A stretch of 64,000 nucleotides of DNA from Paraburkholderia tropica (GCF_914484835.1 NZ_CAJZAR010000043.1:62001-126000); one strand, 5' to 3'. Positions 17,464-26,522 are shown, counted from the stretch's first letter. Program-made: numbers and translations. Notes: a model not told the origin generated them from the sequence alone.

Positions 17464-18510
17464 TTAGAAAACGCGTTTGAGGATGTACTCGCCGTTGTCG
17501 GCGCCGCGGATTTCGAGGATCTCGGAGACGTGGCGCAGCTCGCCGGTGCGCTTCATGTGCACGACGTAGTGAAAGCAGCTGGCGATGTTTTCGCGCAGAT
17601 CGGCGATGTCCCAGCGCGTACCGGACGGCACACCGAGCATGGCGAGGCTCTCGAGGCGGCGCAGGCCGCCACGGGCGTTGCTTGAGTGGATCGAACCCAG
17701 GCCACCATCGTGGCCGGTGCTCAGCGCCTGGATGAAGTCGTACGCCTCGCCGCCGCGCACCTCCCCCACCACAATCCGGTCAGGGCGGAATCGCAGGCAA
17801 AGCGCCACCAGCATCTGGGTGGTCACTCCGGTATCGGCATTCGAGAGCAGCCGCAGCAGGTTCGGCACGGTGAGCTTCAGCTCCGCCGTGTCCTCGATCG
17901 TGATGACACGGTCCGTGTCGGGGATCTCTGCGCCGATCGCGTTGAGCAGCGTTGTCTTGCCCGAAGACGTGCCGCCCGCAACGAGGATGTTCTTGCGGGC
18001 ACGCACGATTTCGCGCAGCGCCTGGCGCAATGCCTCGTTTTCGGTGCCGGGCGGGAAAAACTCGTGCTCCCGGTCGTCACGTGCCCGCGCGAGCGAAAAT
18101 GCGCCTTTGTTCACGTAGTCATCCAGCGACAGGCTCTTGTCGAGATGCTTGCGAATTGCGAAGGCGTCGCCGTTGATAGAGGTCGGGCGCATGACCGCCG
18201 CGATACGCAGGTTCCCGTGACCGGCGTTCAGAATGCCCTGGCCGGTCCCTGCCCTGGCGGACTTCTCCACGGACGACGCGAGCGCGTGAATTGCACCGTT
18301 CACCATCGCTGGATGGATTTCCAGATCGAGGCGACTGAGCACGCCGCGGCGTTCGATCCAGATATCGCTGGGGTGATTGACCATCACCTCGGCTACGTCG
18401 GGCGATTCGAAATATTCCTGTAGCGGACGCAACGATGCGAAGAACAGATCGACCGCGCTCTTTTCAAGGCGGTTGAATCGCAGGAGAGGAGTATCGGCAT
18501 CTTCGGACAT
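17464..18510 (-). CDS. trbB: TrbB/VirB11-family transfer ATPase
   Basis: 348 residues. Walker A VAGGTSSGKTTLLNA near residue 170-184, Asp box ITIEDTAELKL, Walker B LRFRPDRIVVGEVRG and the His box GHDGGLGSIHSSN are all visible. This traffic ATPase of the inner face of the inner membrane switches the VirB4 platform between pilus assembly and DNA transfer. It is the first gene of the trb operon; a copy of the palindrome repeat lies about 130 bp upstream. Confidence 0.93.
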   Translation of the reverse strand: MSEDADTPLLRFNRLEKSAVDLFFASLRPLQEYFESPDVAEVMVNHPSDIWIERRGVLSRLDLEIHPAMVNGAIHALASSVEKSARAGTGQGILNAGHGNLRIAAVMRPTSINGDAFAIRKHLDKSLSLDDYVNKGAFSLARARDDREHEFFPPGTENEALRQALREIVRARKNILVAGGTSSGKTTLLNAIGAEIPDTDRVITIEDTAELKLTVPNLLRLLSNADTGVTTQMLVALCLRFRPDRIVVGEVRGGEAYDFIQALSTGHDGGLGSIHSSNARGGLRRLESLAMLGVPSGTRWDIADLRENIASCFHYVVHMKRTGELRHVSEILEIRGADNGEYILKRVF

Positions 18511-18636
18511 GCTGGTATTTTTCCGGCGCGCCGTCGCCGCGATGGAGCGAAAGGGCCGCTATATTCGGCAGCTTTGCAATGACGTCTTCGTTGGCCTGCG
18601 GGGAGCCAGTTGCGCGCTGGTTTGTCGATTCCGGGG

Positions 18637-18690
18637 TGACAGGCGCCTGTCGGCCTTTTTGCGGAAAGCTCCACTTTTTGAGCAGCTTTT
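18637..18690 (+). repeat. Two-part palindromic repeat, copy B
   Basis: TGACAGGCGCCTGTCGGCC, then five T, then GCGGAAAGCTCC/AGCAGCTTT with a T-rich loop. Lies in the 250-bp gap between the trb operon start (18510) and the minus-strand terminator at 18763. The remainder of this gap shows no gene; the trb promoter should be here. Confidence 0.78.
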
Positions 18691-18762
18691 GACCCGCCTG
18701 CCCGGACACGAATCGCGTAGTCGTCGGCCAGGTCGACAGCCAATCCCGATGCGCTGCAGACG

Positions 18763-18793
18763 AAAAAAAAGCCCGGCTCAAATGAGCCGGGCT
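18763..18793 (-). terminator. Intrinsic terminator (minus strand)
   Basis: Eleven-base stem AGCCCGGCTCA/TGAGCCGGGCT with an eight-A run on its left, i.e. U run on minus-strand transcripts. Ends the MoxR-DUF3150-VWA unit and insulates the trb promoter. Confidence 0.88.
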
Positions 18794-18814
18794 GTGTGCA
18801 GGGAATTGGCACTG

Positions 18815-20011
18815 TCAGACGATCACCTCGACGACTTCGCCGAATGGTGGATCTTCAATGCGAGAGAGCGGTACGGTCGCGCCCCACAAAACCGGGTACG
18901 ACGAAGCAGACTGCGGAAACCGTCCGTCCATGTCCGTCAGGTAGACGAGAAACGCGGGATTGATGCCCTCGCGCTCGATCCAAGCAAACGGTTCGACGAA
19001 CGACGTGCCCCCACCGCCCTTTACCGGCGCGAGTTCGATCGGGTCGCCCCGTTCGAATATCTGCACCTGGGTAATGCGGGTATCGCAGTCCAGCACGATC
19101 AGCCTCGCCGGTTGCAGCGTTTCGGCGACGTGGATCACTTCGCCAGCGAACTGACGTTGCGTCTCGTCGAAAACCGAACCGCTGGCGTCACGCACAAAGA
19201 CCGCGTCTCCCACTGCCGGGCTATGCAACGCCGGCAGATAGAAGCCGAGATGCAGATACCGGCGATTTGGCATCGCATAGCTGTAGTCGTCGCGGGTCAC
19301 CTGCTGCGCGAACCGCATGAGGATCGAACGCCAGTCCACCGACGCCTCGGCGGCCGCTTCCACGACCGCAGTCAGCCCTCCTGGCAGTTTGCCGCGCATC
19401 TGGGCTGCTTTCGCAGCCTGAAGCGTGGCCACCTGCCATTCGGCTTCCCTTACCGCCTTGTCGCCGGCCGTCGGGTAAGGGCGGACCTCGCCGCAGGACG
19501 GTGGGGAAGACTGATCGGGAGCCGCTGACGGTGTGTTCGCGCCGTTCGCGGGTGCCTGTTGCCCACCGGGCGCGTTCGCCCCCGGTTTGCCGCCAGACTT
19601 CTCCTGTTCCTTCTGCCTCGCCTCCTGCGTGAGGACCGCGTAAATCTCCTCGGCCGATCGCCCATAAAAGCGCGGATCGTCGAGGCAACCTGGCGGCAAT
19701 GCCATGCCCGCCTGTCTGACGATGGGGTTGATCGCGTAGTCGCACGCGTCGTTCCAGCGTTCAGCGTCGCGCGGGCCCTGCCGGAAACAGTGCCCGCCGG
19801 CCACATGCAGGATCTCATGCGCGAGAACGCCACGACACTCATGATCGTTGAGGGTGGCGAGGTATGCCGGGTTGTACCCCAGCGATTCCCCGTCCACCCA
19901 GAACGTCTTGCATGTCGCATCCTCGACCACCTTCAGGCGAAGCGCCAGCACGCCGAAAAACGGTTGGTCCATGACCAGCGCCGTGCGCTGCTTCGAGATG
20001 CGGGGATCCAT
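18815..20011 (-). CDS. VWA-like putative metallopeptidase (DUF2201 type)
   Basis: 398 residues. The N-terminal domain carries LAHEILHVAGGH (HExxH zinc motif, about residue 63-74) as in the DUF2201 N-terminal putative metallopeptidase. A Pro/Gly-rich linker (about 140-190) leads to a C-terminal VWA-like domain with AVFVRDASGSVFDE (MIDAS-like DxSGS) and VYLTDMDGRFP. I use ATG 20011, which has GAGG five bases upstream. The protein is encoded with a MoxR-type AAA+ ATPase and DUF3150, and probably acts with them as a chaperone or remodelling module. Confidence 0.82.
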   Translation of the reverse strand: MDPRISKQRTALVMDQPFFGVLALRLKVVEDATCKTFWVDGESLGYNPAYLATLNDHECRGVLAHEILHVAGGHCFRQGPRDAERWNDACDYAINPIVRQAGMALPPGCLDDPRFYGRSAEEIYAVLTQEARQKEQEKSGGKPGANAPGGQQAPANGANTPSAAPDQSSPPSCGEVRPYPTAGDKAVREAEWQVATLQAAKAAQMRGKLPGGLTAVVEAAAEASVDWRSILMRFAQQVTRDDYSYAMPNRRYLHLGFYLPALHSPAVGDAVFVRDASGSVFDETQRQFAGEVIHVAETLQPARLIVLDCDTRITQVQIFERGDPIELAPVKGGGGTSFVEPFAWIEREGINPAFLVYLTDMDGRFPQSASSYPVLWGATVPLSRIEDPPFGEVVEVIV

Positions 20012-20018
20012 CGTCACC

Positions 20019-20933
20019 TCACGCTGCGATGCGCAGCTGCGGCGCGTGACCCGACGTCGGCATGGCCACCTGCGGCTTGCCGCCCATGAAGGCCTCCATC
20101 AGTTCCTCGATCTCGCTGGCCTTCGCGGCCACCTGCGAGCGAAGCACCTCGGATTCCTTCAGGTCGTTGCCCGTGTGCACGGCCAGATGACGCTTGGCCT
20201 GTTCGAGAATATGGACGAGCTGCGGATCGTTGCTGAAATTCAGCTTCGGCAGCAGACCGCACAGCTCGCGCACATTGTCGGCTACGTCCATACGCACGTT
20301 GTTGCTCGCGTACAGGCGGTTGGCCATCGCCGACACCGCGTCGTAGAGGCGGTGCACGATGTCCTGATTGGCGTTGTTGATCGAGCGCATCACGTGCTGA
20401 TCGATTTCGCCACGCAGGCTCGTGAGCACGTCTTCAGGCAGATCGACACCGAACTGGCTGGCGTCGGGAAACGGCAGCACCGACATGCGAACGCCGAACT
20501 TCTCGCCAAGCTGCGCGAGCGTCGGATAGTCCGCCTCGTTGAACAGGCCGTTCATCTCGGCGCGCGCGAGTTCCTTGAGGTCGAGGTAGTCGGTCAGGAA
20601 AACCTGCACGGCCAGATCGAACTCATCCTTCATGCGGCGCATCTGCTCCGCGAACTCCATGTAGATCTGGGTGGGCAGCAGACGTACCGACAGCTGGTTG
20701 TACTCCAGCGTGTGGTCGTAGAAGTGGCGACGAATGCGACCGCCGAGCGACATCACTTCCTTGAAGCTCGGCGCGTGCTCGGGCAGCAGTCGCTTGTTGA
20801 AGCGGCCGATGCCTTTTGTGGCGTGGTTCTTCTCCACCTCTTCGGTGACTTTCTCATCGAAGCGGCGGGCAGCCCACGACGAAATGGTGACCGAGCACAG
20901 CATGACGCGCGATTGGATATCGGTGATGTTCAT
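20019..20933 (-). CDS. DUF3150 domain protein
   Basis: 304 residues, helical, soluble. The opening NITDIQSRVMLCSVTISSWAARRFDEKVTEEVEKNH (positions 2-37) is characteristic of DUF3150 proteins of plasmids and phages. It lies between the MoxR ATPase and the VWA-metallopeptidase in one transcription unit, 7 bp before the latter. Function unknown; possibly substrate or adaptor of the ATPase. GGAG precedes ATG 20933. Confidence 0.8.
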   Translation of the reverse strand: MNITDIQSRVMLCSVTISSWAARRFDEKVTEEVEKNHATKGIGRFNKRLLPEHAPSFKEVMSLGGRIRRHFYDHTLEYNQLSVRLLPTQIYMEFAEQMRRMKDEFDLAVQVFLTDYLDLKELARAEMNGLFNEADYPTLAQLGEKFGVRMSVLPFPDASQFGVDLPEDVLTSLRGEIDQHVMRSINNANQDIVHRLYDAVSAMANRLYASNNVRMDVADNVRELCGLLPKLNFSNDPQLVHILEQAKRHLAVHTGNDLKESEVLRSQVAAKASEIEELMEAFMGGKPQVAMPTSGHAPQLRIAA

Positions 20934-21073
20934 GGAAATAGCTCCAGAAAATGAATGAAATGAAAGTGCGGAAAATGACAACGAAGCGCGAGCGCGATGC
21001 GCCCGCGACCAGCAGGAAGGAAGTTGCGGAGTGGGAGCGCCGCGAGGTCTGATGCGTTGACGAAAGACAGGAA

Positions 21074-22108
21074 TCAGCCGTGGATCAGCTTGCCGATACG
21101 ACTCTCGGCGCCGGTGCACTCACGAATGAAATCGTGCGTACTCGCGAGCGCCGGGGTCTTGCGTACGGCATCCGTCACCAGCAGGGCGGCGAACTCCGCG
21201 CAGCCCGCGTCGATGAGACGGTTCACATAGACCAGCACGCGGGCGAGATTGCTCTCTTTTGCGTACATCGCCAGCGCCGCGCTGATCGCGTAAAGCGCCG
21301 ACGGAGCGGTTGGAATCGCGGCTGCATCGGGCGCAGCGAGAATCGCGTCGGGGGACGGCAACTCGCGATAGATGCCGATGAAAGCCATCAGCTCTTTCGC
21401 AGCACCCTCGCCCACCGAACCCGCGTAGGAGATCAGTTCCAGATCCTTCGGCACCACGCCCATCGTTCTGGCCACGAAGTTCCAGCTGCGGGGACTCGGC
21501 GACTTTGAGATGTCGCCCGCGGCCTTCTGCGCGGAGAGCAGGTCCGGCCGGAAGCGCAGGAACGCGACCAGCTCGGCGGGCACGCCATGGGTGAGTGCCC
21601 ACGACGTCCACTCCTGGATGTCCGCGACCAGCTCGACGTGCGTGGCAAAGCGGTCCATCAGTGGATCAAGAATGCCGCTCACGCCCGCGTTGTCCTTGCG
21701 CCGGTTGGTGGCCGCGAGGAACGTGACGTTGTCCGGCAGCTTGTGCTCGCCGATGCGACGTGCGAGCAGCAGTTGCATCTTCGCGGCCTGCACCGAGGGT
21801 GCGGCCTGCCCGAGATCATCGAGGAACCAGATCAGCGGCCGCTTGCGCGCCTGCAGCGCGCGCTCGAGGTCACCGAACGGCAGGAAGCGCGCCGACTGAC
21901 CGTCGGGCGCTGCGAACGGCAGGCCCTTCGAGTCGGTCGGATCTTCGACGACCGGATGGCTGATCAGCAGATCGTGATCGAGTTCGTTCGCGACCTGCTC
22001 GACGATATCGCTCTTGCCGACGCCCGGGCGACCACTGACGATGACCGGCAGGCGCTGGGGCACGTAGGCGAGAAGGAGAGATATCAACTGGGAAGCGTTG
22101 ACTTGCAT
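21074..22108 (-). CDS. MoxR-type AAA+ ATPase
   Basis: 344 residues. Walker A SGRPGVGKSDIV (about 25-36), Walker B LIWFLDDLGQA (about 95), sensor 1 VTFLAATNRRKDNAG and an Arg-finger region DPLMDRFATHVEL are visible. MoxR proteins remodel partner complexes together with VWA-domain proteins, and such a partner is encoded two genes downstream. AGGAAACC precedes ATG 22108. Confidence 0.88.
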   Translation of the reverse strand: MQVNASQLISLLLAYVPQRLPVIVSGRPGVGKSDIVEQVANELDHDLLISHPVVEDPTDSKGLPFAAPDGQSARFLPFGDLERALQARKRPLIWFLDDLGQAAPSVQAAKMQLLLARRIGEHKLPDNVTFLAATNRRKDNAGVSGILDPLMDRFATHVELVADIQEWTSWALTHGVPAELVAFLRFRPDLLSAQKAAGDISKSPSPRSWNFVARTMGVVPKDLELISYAGSVGEGAAKELMAFIGIYRELPSPDAILAAPDAAAIPTAPSALYAISAALAMYAKESNLARVLVYVNRLIDAGCAEFAALLVTDAVRKTPALASTHDFIRECTGAESRIGKLIHG

Positions 22109-22245
22109 GGTGAGGTTTCCTGTGCAGAAAGCCCCGGGCGAGTCACGTCCCCGGCGGGAGCGTGTCCCGGCGGGGTGAATGGAGAGGCCGCAGATGCGGC
22201 GAGTGAATAAAGACGATGCGTGCGCCGTGAGGCGCGCGGTGTGGA
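22109..22245 (-). promoter_or_regulatory. GC-hairpin leader of the MoxR gene
   Basis: Minus strand: GCGCC/GGCGC hairpin followed by ACGCATCGTC (a possible degenerate copy of the dispersed element), then GCCGCA/TGCGGC, then a CCGGCGGG-rich stem, then the ribosome binding site. There is no gene in the interval. Confidence 0.4.
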
Positions 22246-22470
22246 TTACAGTGCAGCGGCCGCGAGAGCGGCGAGTTGCTGTTGCGTAAGCGTCGAGCGT
22301 TCGACGCACTGCTGGCCGTGGTAGATCATGAAGCCGTACACGTCGGCGAGCGCGCGGGCTTCTGCGCACAGGGCCGCGTGTTCGGCATCAACGGGCGGGC
22401 GACGATCGCGCCAGTGATTAATCGCGCTTTCCATCTGCGCGAGCGACACGGTGCCGTCTGGCTGGTTCAT
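22246..22470 (-). CDS. DUF3717-like small protein
   Basis: 74 residues. The pattern SLAQMESAINHWRDRRPP, then LCAEARALADVYGFMIYHG matches my recollection of DUF3717 (an AINYWR-like N-terminus and a LA-YALMI helix), a small family frequent in Burkholderiales. ATG 22470 lies behind GGAGGCTCC-like purines. A dispersed hairpin element lies about 95 bp upstream. Function unknown. Confidence 0.7.
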   Translation of the reverse strand: MNQPDGTVSLAQMESAINHWRDRRPPVDAEHAALCAEARALADVYGFMIYHGQQCVERSTLTQQQLAALAAAAL

Positions 22471-22561
22471 GGAGCCTCCATCTGGAGAAGGCCTGGAAGC
22501 GCCGCGCCCATACGGGGACGTGGTCCCTTGCAGGCGGGATGAATGCCGGACTCGCCGGCGT

Positions 22562-22581
22562 GGTCGATGCGTCAGGGACGC
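22562..22581 (-). repeat. Dispersed hairpin element, copy 2
   Basis: Minus strand GCGTC, 3-base loop, GACGC, then ATCGACC. Followed downstream by GCCGG/CCGGC and GGGAC/GTCCC hairpins before the gene starting at 22470. Confidence 0.75.
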
Positions 22582-22666
22582 GGGTGATAGATGCCAGTGT
22601 AGGCCTGCAACGACAGCGGATCGTCTCCAATGCTGCTGATTTCGATATGGCTTTCGACGTGCCGCG

Positions 22667-22957
22667 TCATGCCTCAGGATCGTTGACATCTGCTCGGATC
22701 AACTCGTTCGCCATCGAGCGCGCCGCCTCCTTCACCTCGTCGGCCGATGTACATGGTCCCGGGCGCGCGCATCCATCGAACGGATAGATCAGCTTGCCGT
22801 CGGTGGTGCGCAAGATCCGAAGCGCGGCATAGTAGCGCCCCTCCTCGATGCGTTCCGGATGAATGTCGACGTCATAGTCGTCGCGCGTAGGCGCTCGCAC
22901 CTTTCCCCTGGCTGCATTGAGCCGCGCAGCCTGCAACTGAGCCTTGCGCATCGACAT
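22667..22957 (-). CDS. Hypothetical protein
   Basis: 96 residues from ATG 22957 behind GGAGAG. Basic N-terminal helix (RKAQLQAARLNAARGKVRAP) then a small alpha/beta region with YYAALRILRTTDGKLIYPFDG. Divergent from the ORF at 23060. No family recognised. Confidence 0.6.
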   Translation of the reverse strand: MSMRKAQLQAARLNAARGKVRAPTRDDYDVDIHPERIEEGRYYAALRILRTTDGKLIYPFDGCARPGPCTSADEVKEAARSMANELIRADVNDPEA

Positions 22958-23059
22958 TACACTCTCCAGTCCGTCACTCACTCCGCCAACGGTCCGCAAG
23001 AAGCGCACCCGTAACGCGACGCTGTACACTGCGTGGACACTGATCGCTCCGCATTCACC

Positions 23060-23410
23060 ATGGTTCGCGACTCCGATCTTTCTCCAGACGTTTTCCTGCT
23101 GGGAACACCCAAAGAGGTGGACCGGTTTCTTGTTGCGCGCCTGCGTGACGAGTCAGAGTCGCGCCCGACTGTGCGCATCGTCATTAACTGGATGCGGCTG
23201 CTGAAGGCGCGGGGCGACGCGTTCGCGTCGCACGTGGTCGCCTGCCATTACTGGCTCTACGAACACAAGCCGGGCTACGATCACCGGACCGCGTTCTGTC
23301 CCCCCGGGGAAGGTCTGGGCGTTTCGCCCCGCGCAGTGGGAGACGGCCGCGCCGACGCGCGGCATGAATCGCGCAAAAAAAACCGGCGCTCGAGGCGCCG
23401 GTCGGTTTAA
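23060..23410 (+). CDS. Possible hypothetical protein (3' end doubtful)
   Basis: 117 residues from ATG 23060 (GTG 23033 also possible); neither has a good ribosome binding site. The first about 75 residues (LLGTPKEVDRFLVARLRDE, TVRIVINWMRLLKARGD) look like real protein. The last about 40 are Arg/Ser-rich and run through a minus-strand terminator hairpin, suggesting a frameshift or a decayed 3' end. Confidence 0.4.
   Translation: MVRDSDLSPDVFLLGTPKEVDRFLVARLRDESESRPTVRIVINWMRLLKARGDAFASHVVACHYWLYEHKPGYDHRTAFCPPGEGLGVSPRAVGDGRADARHESRKKNRRSRRRSV
23375..23402 (-). terminator. Intrinsic terminator (minus strand)
   Basis: Stem ACCGGCGC/GCGCCGGT with an eight-A run to its left. Terminates the gene ending at 23432. 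Confidence 0.85.
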
Positions 23411-23431
23411 GGGATAGAACTGCGGCTGGAA

Positions 23432-24952
23432 TCAGGCCGCGCGCTGTTCGAGCAACGCGCGCGCGTAGGCCAGCGTACCGTCCTGCGCACTCAGCCTGCG
23501 CGCTTCTGCCTCGCTGCCACGGGCCAGCGCATACACGTGCGCCGCGCCGCGGCGATAGCTCTGGATACGCGAGTACCCATCGCGGATCGCGCGATCGACA
23601 TGCTCGGCGCCCGACAGTTCGCCATGCCCGCTCACGACGTAGCGCGCTCGGCCAGCGATCTCGCGCGCGTACTCAAGATCGCGCTGCGCGTCACGTTCAG
23701 CCTTGCGCTGCGTCGCGTCACGCTCCCACTCGGCCTGCTGCTCTTCGTTGTATCCGCACATGCCGAAGATCGCGCGACGACGCTGTGCCGCTCGCACGCC
23801 GGTCAGCTTCACACCGAAGATCTCCCGAAACGCCTGCTTGCTTGCACGGTTGTGTTCGTCGGCACGGTCGAGCGTTTCCAGAAGCGTGCCGACGTCGCGA
23901 TTGGCGAGGGCACGCGCCAGGCGGTTGCCGTGATCGTAGCCATGGCGCACGTGCTGCAGGCGCGCGACGTCACAGCGCTGGCGATGCGCGCGGCGGCTGA
24001 TATTGCCGGCCTTCAGCTCGCTGTTGGCCCGTTCAATGTCGCGCTCGCGGATGCTCGTAGCGATGAGATCGCGCACGCGCGCCGCGAGCGGCGTGACAGG
24101 CTCCCCAATATCGACCGGCCGGGTAAATATCTCCGGTAGCGGCAGATCGCCGATCAGCCCGTGCGTATGCAACAGATCGTCGACCTGGGGATACGTGGGC
24201 TCATCGGGCAGCAACCGGGCAAGCATCGTCAGGATGTCGGCATTGTTCGCGTCGACCGTCTTGCCGTCGCCACGCATGACGCCGAGTATCGGGCGCAGCT
24301 TCGCGACTGGCATCGCACCGCGAAGCTCGGGCAGCGCCGCCAGCGTTGCCGCCCACTCGAGTCCGCGGCCGAAGCCGTCCCCGTCCAAGCGATACGCAGC
24401 GAGCACGCGATCGGGAACCGGCAGACCCAGCGCAAGCGCATACGCGATCTGTACCTCGTGACGACTGTTGGTCTGTCGCATGCCGGGGATATCCGGCCCG
24501 CAGACTGCAAACCCGTAGGCCGACCGAAGCGCTTCGGAGCAGATTGCCGAGAGAAAGAACTGTGCTCCCCGCTCCCGTGCGCCCGCCTCTTCGGCCTCAA
24601 TCTGGTCAGACGACAGCAGAAGTTGCGGCCGCCGGCAGATGTCGGTGAAATCGAACAACGCGTTCCAGGCGGCGCGTTCGACCTGCCACGACTGGCGCTG
24701 CGCGGTACCGTTCTCGACGAACGCGGCACGCCGGTGCTCTTCGAGCATCGAGGTCACGATATCGGATGCCGATCCCGGCTGACGAAGCGCGAGCACGCCG
24801 TTGTAGCGTGTGACAAACACGCCGTCAGGCGCGCCTGCCAGTACGATCTGCGCCGTTTCGGTTTCGCGTACGCGCGCGTCGTTGAACAGCGGGAACAGTC
24901 CAACGAGCGATGAGGCGCTGAAGAACGCGTCTGGAGTGGAAAGCGTATACAT
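23432..24952 (-). CDS. Large plasmid protein of unknown function
   Basis: 506 residues from ATG 24952 behind GGAG. Soluble; the C-terminal third is rich in Arg/Ala/Glu helices (for example EEQQAEWERDATQRKAERD), probably coiled coil. No nucleotide-binding or catalytic motif seen. Upstream leader contains a perfect CGGGGC/GCCCCG hairpin. Its size and normal codon use argue for a functional gene; I cannot name it. Confidence 0.75.
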   Translation of the reverse strand: MYTLSTPDAFFSASSLVGLFPLFNDARVRETETAQIVLAGAPDGVFVTRYNGVLALRQPGSASDIVTSMLEEHRRAAFVENGTAQRQSWQVERAAWNALFDFTDICRRPQLLLSSDQIEAEEAGARERGAQFFLSAICSEALRSAYGFAVCGPDIPGMRQTNSRHEVQIAYALALGLPVPDRVLAAYRLDGDGFGRGLEWAATLAALPELRGAMPVAKLRPILGVMRGDGKTVDANNADILTMLARLLPDEPTYPQVDDLLHTHGLIGDLPLPEIFTRPVDIGEPVTPLAARVRDLIATSIRERDIERANSELKAGNISRRAHRQRCDVARLQHVRHGYDHGNRLARALANRDVGTLLETLDRADEHNRASKQAFREIFGVKLTGVRAAQRRRAIFGMCGYNEEQQAEWERDATQRKAERDAQRDLEYAREIAGRARYVVSGHGELSGAEHVDRAIRDGYSRIQSYRRGAAHVYALARGSEAEARRLSAQDGTLAYARALLEQRAA

Positions 24953-25031
24953 GGATGATGGCTCCGTAAGCGCGAGACACCACCCATCCGGGGCGATGCC
25001 CCGCAAGGGAAGAGAGAAAGAGAAAACGGCG

Positions 25032-25442
25032 TCAGTCGATATCGAGAATGCGCGACACGGCGGCCGCGACGGCCCACGCGTGCGAGCGCGTCAACGTCTT
25101 GATGCGCACGAGCGGCAAGCTGCTCCAGTGGCCACCATCGCCAGCGGCGTGCAGGCGAACGTGGTCGATCTGGATGATCCAGCCCTCGGAGTGGCCGGTG
25201 GCCACCGACAGGCACAGCCGGTCGCGATCGACGCGTTCGGGCCACGGTGCGTTGGCCTTGAGACCGAACACCGAATCGTTCCCGTCGTTGATCCAGTTCG
25301 CCTCAATGACCCATTGAGGTTCCAGTTCAGCTTGCCGCAGGCGGCCGGCCATCAGGTTGGCCACTACGCCAACCGTCTTGCCAGTGGTGTCGAACGGCGC
25401 GGCCGCAAGCGCGACCGGTAGATCGAGTTCAGATGTATTCAT
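25032..25442 (-). CDS. Hypothetical protein
   Basis: 136 residues. Soluble alpha/beta protein; conserved-looking segments GVVANLMAGRLRQAELEPQW and DRDRLCLSVATGHSEGWIIQIDH. No motif recognised. Followed after 79 bp by the next minus-strand gene. Confidence 0.65.
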   Translation of the reverse strand: MNTSELDLPVALAAAPFDTTGKTVGVVANLMAGRLRQAELEPQWVIEANWINDGNDSVFGLKANAPWPERVDRDRLCLSVATGHSEGWIIQIDHVRLHAAGDGGHWSSLPLVRIKTLTRSHAWAVAAAVSRILDID

Positions 25443-25461
25443 GTGGATGGTCCAGAAACGG

Positions 25462-25490
25462 AAAAGGGCCGCACCCGAAGGTGCAGCCCT
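25462..25490 (-). terminator. Probable terminator (minus strand)
   Basis: Stem AGGGCCGCACC/GGTGCAGCCCT with one mismatch, CGAA loop, and AAAA on the left. Would end transcripts of the 25526-26109 pair. Confidence 0.6.
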
Positions 25491-25525
25491 TAGATACGTC
25501 AGCCTGAAACTGACAAAAAGTGAAT

Positions 25526-25645
25526 TTAGCGCGTATGCGAGCGATGCTCGCGTTCCGCCTCGCGGCCTCGATTCGTCATGTGACCACCGTAAAAATACAC
25601 AGCGAGCCCGACGACGAGAGCAAACAATCCGAAACCCATGCTCAT
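25526..25645 (-). CDS. 39-residue membrane micro-protein
   Basis: Reads MSMGFGLFALVVGLAVYFYG and then a polar, charged tail ending REHRSHTR. One membrane helix. Its ATG overlaps the stop of the upstream gene (ATGA) and CGGAGA lies just before, so it is very likely translated. Unknown function; probably acts with the adjacent membrane protein. Confidence 0.65.
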   Translation of the reverse strand: MSMGFGLFALVVGLAVYFYGGHMTNRGREAEREHRSHTR

Positions 25646-26109
25646 TCTCCGTTCATGGAATCCATGCCTCGCAGAAACAGTATCACAAAGAGGAACACCA
25701 GCATCACAACGTTCGCCGCTGCTGTGTACGTCCAGACTGTAGTGGCATGCCAGTAGCCAATGGCGCCAGCAATCGACGCCGCGGACAAGGTATGCGCAAA
25801 ACGTCCAAACTGATGTCGCTGGTCCCTGTTCCAGGCGTGCCCGAAGTTGCCAAACGGCAGCACGGATTGAAGCGCCTCGGTGCCAACCACCTCACCACGT
25901 CGATAACCGTCAGGCTGCTGAAGCAGGTGGTACTTCACGCCCGACGCTACGACGAGTATCCGCGGGGGCGACTCCGTAGTGTCGCAGTCTCGCAGGAGTT
26001 GCTGGAGACGATCCGACAGGTAGACAACGTCGGTAGCAGGATCGAATGACGCGCCCTCGGAAATTTTCAGACCTCCGGCATATTCGACGACGATGCTTAC
26101 GATTTCCAT
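25642..26109 (-). CDS. Membrane protein with C-terminal two-helix domain
   Basis: 155 residues. A soluble N-terminal domain of about 100 residues, then two membrane helices (TLSAASIAGAIGYWHATTVW and ANVVMLVFLFVILFLRG). AGGGGG precedes ATG 26109. Coupled to a 39-residue membrane protein downstream. No family recognised. Confidence 0.65.
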   Translation of the reverse strand: MEIVSIVVEYAGGLKISEGASFDPATDVVYLSDRLQQLLRDCDTTESPPRILVVASGVKYHLLQQPDGYRRGEVVGTEALQSVLPFGNFGHAWNRDQRHQFGRFAHTLSAASIAGAIGYWHATTVWTYTAAANVVMLVFLFVILFLRGMDSMNGE

Positions 26110-26117
26110 GCTGCCCC

Positions 26118-26510
26118 CTAACGTCGCTCGCTGTCCAGGCCGTTGGCCAGGCGCAGCGCGCTGAGCAGCGATTCATATCCCTCACGGGAACCGAGCTGCT
26201 CCGCGCTCACCGTGTTGTCGCCGCCACCGGACAGGTCCGAGCGGCCGCGACGGGTGCGAAACGACATCGCGACCGTGCCCCGTGCGGGCGAGTCGGTCAC
26301 TTCGAGGATGAGGCGATTGGTGTTGAGCGAGACGCGGCAGCCGTTGCCACGACGGGCGGGTTCGGCCTTGATCTCGTGTTCACCCGCGCGCAGGCGAAGA
26401 TCGCCAGCGACGCGGTGCAGAAAGCCGCGCGCGCGGCGCGTGAAGCGGGCATCGCGCTCGGCGCCCGCGCTGCGGCGGTCGGCGTGCATGACCCGGTTGG
26501 TGTGGCTCAT
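26118..26510 (-). CDS. Hypothetical basic protein
   Basis: 130 residues, Arg-rich and soluble. The C-terminal half (RLILEVTDSPARGTVAMSFRTRRGRSDL) suggests beta strands. ATG 26510 follows GAGGTTTCC directly. It lies between a terminator and the 25642 gene. No recognised motif; nucleic-acid binding is possible from charge alone. Confidence 0.55.
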   Translation of the reverse strand: MSHTNRVMHADRRSAGAERDARFTRRARGFLHRVAGDLRLRAGEHEIKAEPARRGNGCRVSLNTNRLILEVTDSPARGTVAMSFRTRRGRSDLSGGGDNTVSAEQLGSREGYESLLSALRLANGLDSERR

Positions 26511-26522
26511 GGAAACCTCAAT

